NCBI RefSeq assembly: GCF_018687715.1
Contig: NC_056761.1
Span: forward strand, 19,432,001 to 19,496,000
Reading direction: 5' to 3'
From: Carya illinoinensis
Lineage: Eukaryota > Streptophyta > Magnoliopsida > Fagales > Juglandaceae
Length of the DNA: 64,000 nt
Within the stretch, counting starts at the first letter, position 1, and the number at the start of each line of letters is the position of its first letter. Positions 57,895-64,000 of this stretch are shown here, piece by piece. The notes under the pieces are model-generated. The model was not told the DNA's origin and made no database searches. It saw nothing but the letters and a program-made list of their open reading frames with translations. Position numbers and translations under genes: made by a program.

Positions 57895-60800
57895 TGGTTC
57901 TTTCTATACCTCATGCCCCAAGCCATAAGAAAAAACTTCTCCACATCCCCGCTACTCCCCCTGATCATGAATTTCTTTACAAGATGTATAGAGTCTTCTT
58001 TATCTTCAGATGACATCAAGTAGCTAAACTATTTTTGCCAACAGTCTCTTATGGAAGGACAGTTAAAAATAGCATGATTCACATCTTCCTCCTCCTCATT
58101 ACATCACTTGTAGTATTCCTCCATAATCACTTTTCTATACTTCAAATTCTTCAGAGTTGGAATCCCATCTTTGCAGGTCATTCATGCAAACACTTTTACT
58201 TGATTTGTTACCTTCATTTTCCATATCCTCTTCCACGATTGTCTTTGCTCCTTAGCATTTGAGCTTTCACTGACTTGCCTGGATTGTCCAAGTGCATGAA
58301 AAAACCTATATGTGCTTTTGACACTATAAATCTCATTCTTTTCATGTTCCCATATGAGACAGTGTACTCTTTTTTTTTAGCTGATTATAATCTTCAAAAC
58401 TTCAGTTGCTTCTCTTGGTGGTAAAACCCATCTAAATTTATTCACATCCCACCACTTTGTGACATCATCAATAAGGTTAGCCACTATTTCATTATCTTGA
58501 TCTTTGGGTGTAGTCGAAGTATTTGGCATGAGTTTATGATCTCGGAATCAGAAATCTATCCATATGTTAATAGATTTCTCATCCCTTACTCTCCACCTGC
58601 ATCCTTGCATCAAGCTCTTTTTTTGCCTCACATATATCTCTCTATATATAGGAAGGGGTTGAACCAAATGTTGACTCACTGAGACTGGTTTTTGGGAAAT
58701 ACTTGGCCTTAAAAACTTTATGCGGCAAAGTTGTGTCTTCTTTTAAAATCCTCCATCCCTGCTTGGCTAGTAGAGCGAAATTGAAAGTCTACAAGTCCTT
58801 GAAACCAATAACTCCATTTATTTTTGACTCACACAACTTCTTCCAACTCACCCATCGAATTTTGTTTTCATCATTTTTTTGACCCCACAAGAATATTTTC
58901 ATCATGTTTTCCAACTTAGTACAAAGATTTTAGGGAGTTTAAAGCAGCTCATCGTATATGTTCGAATGAACAATGCCACAACTTTGATAAGGACTTCCTT
59001 ACCCCCTTGAGATAGCAATTTTTCCTTACAGCCTTGGAGCTTGGTCCATACTTTGTGCTTCAGCTCTAAAAAAGCTTTATTCCTTACTCTACCAATCATA
59101 GGAGGAAGTCCAAGATATTTCTCATATTGTTGGTAATTTTGTGCCTTACAAAAGGCCATGATCACTTTTTGTTGGCTATTAGGAACATTTTTACTAAAAA
59201 CTATGGGGCCTTTTCTCTGTTCACCTTCTGACCTAAGGCTTTCTCATAAATGTCAAGTAGATGTTGATTAGTCAAATTTGTTTGCATATTTGTCCTACAA
59301 AAAGGAACACTGTCATATGCAAATAAAAAGGTGATTTATTTTCGGTACTCCCTTGCAGATCTTTATTCCATCTATTTGCTGATTCACCTCAGCCTGTTGT
59401 AGTAGTGAGATCAAGCTTTCAGTGCACAACAGAAATAGATAGGGGGATCGGGGATCCCCTCGTCTCAGACCTCGAGTGGATATATAGGTCCTTTTGGCTC
59501 GCCATTCACCAAGATGGAAAAAGACACTGATTTCACACACAACATAATCAAACTCACCTACTTCTCACCAAAATCCATCTTATTCATCACTTTTAGAAGC
59601 CTCATTCAACTTTATCATAGGCCTTACTTATATTAAGCTTCAAAGATATGAAATCTTTCTTTCCAACTCTTTTTTGTTTGGGGAAATGAACCAATTCATA
59701 AGTTACAAGGACACTATCAGTAATAAGCTTCTCTGGAACAAAAGTACTTCGTAAATTTGATATCAGACTTGGTAAGATGTCTTGAAGTCTATTTGCAAGA
59801 ATTTTTTAAATCAACTTATAAGTGACATTGCATAGACTTATTGGCCCATGGTCAAAAACTAACTTAGACTTCTTCTTCTTTGGAATCAAGGTAATGAATG
59901 TGTGATTTATCTCATTTGGAAACTAACCACTGTTAAGAGCCCTTAGCACAACATCTGTCACATCCTTTCCAACTACAACCCAATATTTTTTAAAGAAAAT
60001 GGGGGCCATGCCATCAAGCCCTGGTGCCTTAGTAGGGTTCATTTGTCTAAACGCCAAAGTGACTTCATCTACACTAAACGCCTGAGTGAGCCTCTCATTC
60101 ATACTTGTGTTAATCCTTCCAACAAGTCTATCCAAGAAGTCCAGATTACCATTCTGTTTAGAAGTCGATTGTCCTGAAAAAGTAGAGGATAATCTTATTC
60201 CTTCCTTAATCCAGTTGCCAAATACCTTATGTGTCCCTAACTCCTTTTATAAGATTCTTTCTCTTCCTCTTAGTAGCTTTATTATGAAAGAACCTATATT
60301 TTTTTCCCCTTCTTTTAACTACAATGCTTTTAACCTTTGCCTCCACATTATTTCATCTCTTTCTAGCCATTTTTGCATTTCAGCTCTAGATTCACTATGT
60401 TCATCTCTTCTTTGACAAAGGGGATCAGTACTATGCAACATTCGCAACTATAGTCTAGCCTTTTCTATGCTCTTTTTCACATGCCCAAGGCTGTTTTTGT
60501 CCCAAACTTCCAGTTTCTCTCCACATCTCTAAATTTTCCTCATCATTGTGCTCAACTCTTTTGTACCTAAAACTCATTTCCACGCTTCCTCTATTACTTT
60601 TTTTTACAGTATATTGATTCCACCCAGTAGCCTCAAATCTAAACAATTTTTTACCCTTCCTTTGATAATGATCTGCTTGCATCTTCAGTATGATTGTACG
60701 TGGTTAGAATGAGCTATTGTCCCATGGTGAACACTTGCCATGTGATAGTTGGAGCACAATCTCAAATTATCAAGGAATCTATCAAGTCTCTAACTTATGC

Positions 60801-61224
60801 ATTGATTTTTCTCCCTATTGTTGCACCAAGTAAACTGATGCCCTTTATAGCCCATATCATATAGCTCACAATCATCTAATATGGATCTAAACTCTATCAT
60901 TTTTCTTTCTAGTAGGGCCTTTCCCCCACATTTCTCTTGATTACTTAGAATCTCATTAAAGTCACCAAGTAATAACCAAGCTTAATCATGAGGCACTTTT
61001 AGAGAATCTAATGAGAGTCAATGATTCATGTCTCCTAGCTACATCAAGTTGGCCATAAACTCCAGTAAGGAACCATGGTTCAACTTTACTATCTTCCACT
61101 TTAACTTGGGCATGTGTATGTGACTTAGAATAGTTAATAATAGTAATTTAAGTGTGCTTCTTCTAAAATAATGTGCCACCACTTCTTCTTTTATTGCTTA
61201 CAGCCTTACAATTATCAAAACCCA

Positions 61225-62020
61225 ATAATAGGCCCTAAGGTGAGCTGAGTCTTAAAGATCGCTTACAAGTTCCAGATGGGTCAATCACAAGGCCAAGAGT
61301 TAAGAAGCTCAGAAAAATAATACAAGAATTGGTACAATCAACTTGAGATGAAACTATCAAGACTCCAACATCCAAGATTGGCTTGAAACAAAGAAATCTA
61401 GTTTTGATTCACGTGATACAAGTTACAGAAGACATGACTTAGAATTAATTATTTGGGCTTATTATTATGTTTATGTGATTGAGGTTTTGAACTTATTTAA
61501 CTCATTAAAATGACTTTTTATTAGTTATAAGAATTAGTCTAGAATAATTGGGTTTAAGGATGTTTGGCTCACATATGTTTTATTTTGTTGAACTAGGGTT
61601 TCAAGAGGCTTTTTAAGCTATTGTAGCCGAGTTACTATAGCCACGTTATTGTGATCATAGCACTATTCACTTAGGGTATTTTTGGAAGACTTAATTTTAT
61701 TTTAGCTAGGGTTATGTTTTGGGAATGGTTTAAATACTTCTTGTAGCCTCATTTTAAGAAGTTTTATGAAATTTGATGAATTTTATTCATTGAGTTGAGT
61801 TTATATCCTTTTGTTCTTGAATGAACTTTTGAACTTATAAAAGCAAATCATGACCTTTATTGCATTATTCCTTATAATTTAGGTTCTTGAAAAAAGTTCC
61901 TCGACGGATCTAGATTTTTCATTGGCTTGATTTTAGTTTTCTTAGGTGAGTTTTCAAATTGACTGTGAGTTCAAGGAATTCCATTCTCACGAGTTCATAT
62001 CATCCAAACTAAATTTCAAC
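61225..62020 (+). mobile_element. 3' end of a gypsy-type element inserted in the LINE 2 endonuclease
   Basis: Plus-strand translation at about 61240-61440 gives a gypsy gag-pol C-terminal pattern (DGSITRPRVKKLRKIIQELV, then LVLIHVIQVTEDMT), interrupted by stops. About 600 bases of LTR-like non-coding DNA follow, with GGGTTATGTTTTGGGAATGG and TTAAATACTTCTTGTAGCC. LINE coding resumes on the other side, so the block is foreign to the LINE. The LTR borders and any target duplication are not clear. Confidence 0.55.
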
Positions 62021-63560
62021 TTTTTCATTGCCTTTAGCATGTAGTCGTGTTTCTTGCAAAAACATGACCTCGAGACCTTCCCTTCTGGCTAAGTCATGAA
62101 GGATTCAAATTCCCTCTAGGTTCCCAAGTCCACGAGAATTCTAGTTTAATACGATCATTGGTCCCAGCAGGGTTGATATACAGCCTTTGCCAATCTTAAA
62201 GCATTTAAAGCATCCCTCACCTCCTCAGCTGCATCATGATCACTTCCATAACCTTGGTCCTTCTCAATAAATTTTTATTTTTTTTGTGTTTTGTTGTTTT
62301 AAAACCAAACTACTAACATCTTCCGTAGTTCTCTTCTTACTTAAAAGTTCAATATGGGACTCAAAATGTTTACCCGATGCTCGTGCATGTTTCTTCCATA
62401 AGTGTGTCTTTTGTTTTACTTGTTAGGACCTTGAAAGTTGTTGGACTAGTGTCTCCTCTGAATGGGCCTAATCCCAAAGGTCAAAGCCAGTAAGTTTTGG
62501 CCCATCCACCCCTTGACCCTCTATTCCCACTTTACTTTCCATGTAAAGCTCGTTCTCCTTCCTCGCATCACCATATTTATCTTGTTGCCCCTTAGCACTC
62601 AAATCTATCTCATTTGGCATAGTATCCGTTACAATGAAAACATTTCCTTTTCTAGGCCTTTCTTCCTCACATTTCTCCATCATTACATTTCCTTTATAAG
62701 ACTCTTCCCTCCTGTGATCACTCCCTTGATATCCACCTAAACTCTTGCACCTTCCTTCACCAACAGTTAACTTCGAATTTGTGTCCTTGTCGGAGATTTT
62801 ACATTTTCCTCGGCTCCACCACTCATCACCATACTCTATCTTACCTCCTTTCTATTACTCTTTTCCGTTGTACTATACTTCCCCACCTAATTTTCACGCC
62901 TTCTTCTACCACCCAAGTCTGCAGGTAGCCAAGGCCTAAATTATTTTGATTCACTATTGAGTTGAGGAGATTGTTTACAAACCTCCCCTTCATGTATTAT
63001 TCTACCAAATTTGAAGCAAAATCTCAGTAATTTTTCATATTGCAGGTGGATCTAATACTTAGCACCATTAACGGTAATCATTCTCCCTCTTGCTAGAGGT
63101 TTGTTGAGATCCATGAGAATCTTCACCCTCAAAAAGTTTCCTCACCACATATCATCATCATCAACTTCCACAACCCCCATAGACCTCTCCAATGTTTCCC
63201 CACACTCTCGGTTTATTGCCACCAAAGGCATATTATGGAATTGAACCCATAAAATCGCTTTATCAAATTTCATCATGCTAGGCTAATAAACCCTTGAAAT
63301 GGTTAATCATGAAAAACTATTGTCGAAAAACTAAGGTCTTCCATCCTCCACTTGCTTTTTATCTGCATGAGTGGCAAATGTAATAATAAAAACATTTGTC
63401 CCTACTTTCTTGAAAGTTGCTGGTTTGCTCAATCTCAAGATCTTTGCTATCGTTGACTCAACAATATATCTAACAAAGTTTTCAAATTTGTTTTTACCCA
63501 AAACACACTTAATATGGTGGTTTGTGTATAAGGAAAGGAAATCGTTTGACTAGTAAGTAC

Positions 63561-64000
63561 ATAATCCCACGTGAAGCTTTCTTTCTCAATATGCAAATAA
63601 AGAAAACTTGGAATAAAGAAAAATATGTTATTTCACATTCAGCAAAAAAGTGTATAAGAAATCTTACATCGATATGACTTAAATCAGGGTTAAAATGGCA
63701 CTTAGAAACCTTTAAAAAAGAAAGCTACCACGTTCATTTTCAGCTTAACTTTATTTTTTTTGTCCTATTTTCATTTTCAACAAAGTTTCATTTTTTGGCC
63801 TACCTTCATTTTCTTAAGTTCATTATTAAAGCCTAACTTCAAATATATTATGCACAATGGCTTTGAATTTGTGTTGCATATTTTACAAATCTGGGCATAA
63901 CAAAAGTGTCCTGACTCAAAACTCAATGGTGGTAGTGATCCCTTAGATTACATCCATGATTAAAAATTACATACATCCATGAGTATACATTCGCATCATG
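63561..64000. other. Right-edge DNA without recognised content
   Basis: I see no coding similarity or repeat. It may include the 5' end of LINE 2 or its flank. Confidence 0.4.

Larger units (their letters stand above)
57170..63560 (-). mobile_element. Long degenerate L1-type LINE 2
   Basis: From high to low coordinates: an ORF1-like DUF4283 domain (about 63550-63060; ATFKKVGTNVFIITFA, LWVQFHNMPLVAINRECGE) and a decayed zinc knuckle (about 63050-62990); a spacer; endonuclease start (GLGNLEGI, LARREGLEVMFLQETRLH, about 62130-62040), interrupted by a gypsy fragment and resuming near 61210 (FDNCKAVSNKRRSGG, LTGVYGQLDVARRH) to about 60690; RT (NPTKAPGLDGMAPIFFKKYW near 60040, RRGDPRSPYLFLLCTESL near 59450, a catalytic box reading FAYD instead of FADD near 59310); a zinc-binding region (about 58700-58440); and an RNase H-like segment (57406-57179). 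Stops and frameshifts are frequent. It is nearly full length but dead. Confidence 0.85.

Noticed and set aside
57595..58023. A 142-codon plus-strand frame with an internal repeat
   Set aside because: It is antisense to LINE 2 and created by the 162-bp duplication; the minus strand carries the LINE domains.

Overview
The window is nuclear DNA from a woody-type core eudicot (a broad inference). The evidence is spliced plant genes with GT-AG introns, AT-rich intergenic DNA, abundant Ty3/gypsy, Ty1/copia, L1-type LINE and hAT relics, and plant-style primer binding sites (tRNA-Asp for a gypsy element, tRNA-iMet for copia elements). There is no bacterial or organellar gene organisation, CRISPR array or rRNA. 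I recognise two host protein-coding genes. Nearly everything else is transposable-element sequence in different stages of decay.

Layout. 1-3420: 5' part of an Athila-like gypsy element on the minus strand (protease fragment, stop-interrupted gag, tRNA-Asp primer site, complete 5' LTR with a five-unit 51-bp array). It is inserted in an older gypsy-type LTR (3421-4322, minus). 4755-33207 (minus): an RHD3/SEY1-type dynamin-like GTPase gene that I could resolve into 22 exons joining into one open 835-codon frame. Its span is inflated by transposons: intron 14 holds a tandem duplication, a retroposon-like insert and an hAT element; the 14.4-kb intron 13 holds LTR-like DNA, minisatellites, a LINE scrap and two copia elements; intron 11 is almost entirely a copia solo LTR. 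33208-35083: 5' UTR, promoter and AT-rich DNA. 35084-39881: an hAT-type element with perfect 8-bp target duplications, carrying exon-like sequence and itself hosting a gypsy solo LTR.

40020-44130 is a LINE scrap followed by a truncated copia element whose LTR was split by a 1.3-kb A-tailed retroposon. 44175-48115 is a LINE (minus). 48135-50818 is repeat-rich LTR-like DNA with a Tourist-like MITE. 51925-52607 is an hAT-like MITE. 53248-53565 (minus) encodes the small subunit of molybdopterin synthase (CNX7/MOCS2A), probably with a 5'-UTR intron reaching about 55990. 57170-63560 is a long degenerate LINE (minus), internally duplicated and interrupted by the 3' end of a gypsy element.

The two host genes have no evident functional connection: one shapes the endoplasmic reticulum, the other makes molybdenum cofactor. 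No new enzymatic or defence system is visible. The unusual content is structural: nested insertions whose exact target duplications let the order of events be read, gene-fragment capture by an hAT element, and a full-length gene that appears to stay intact around about 20 kb of intronic transposon sequence.
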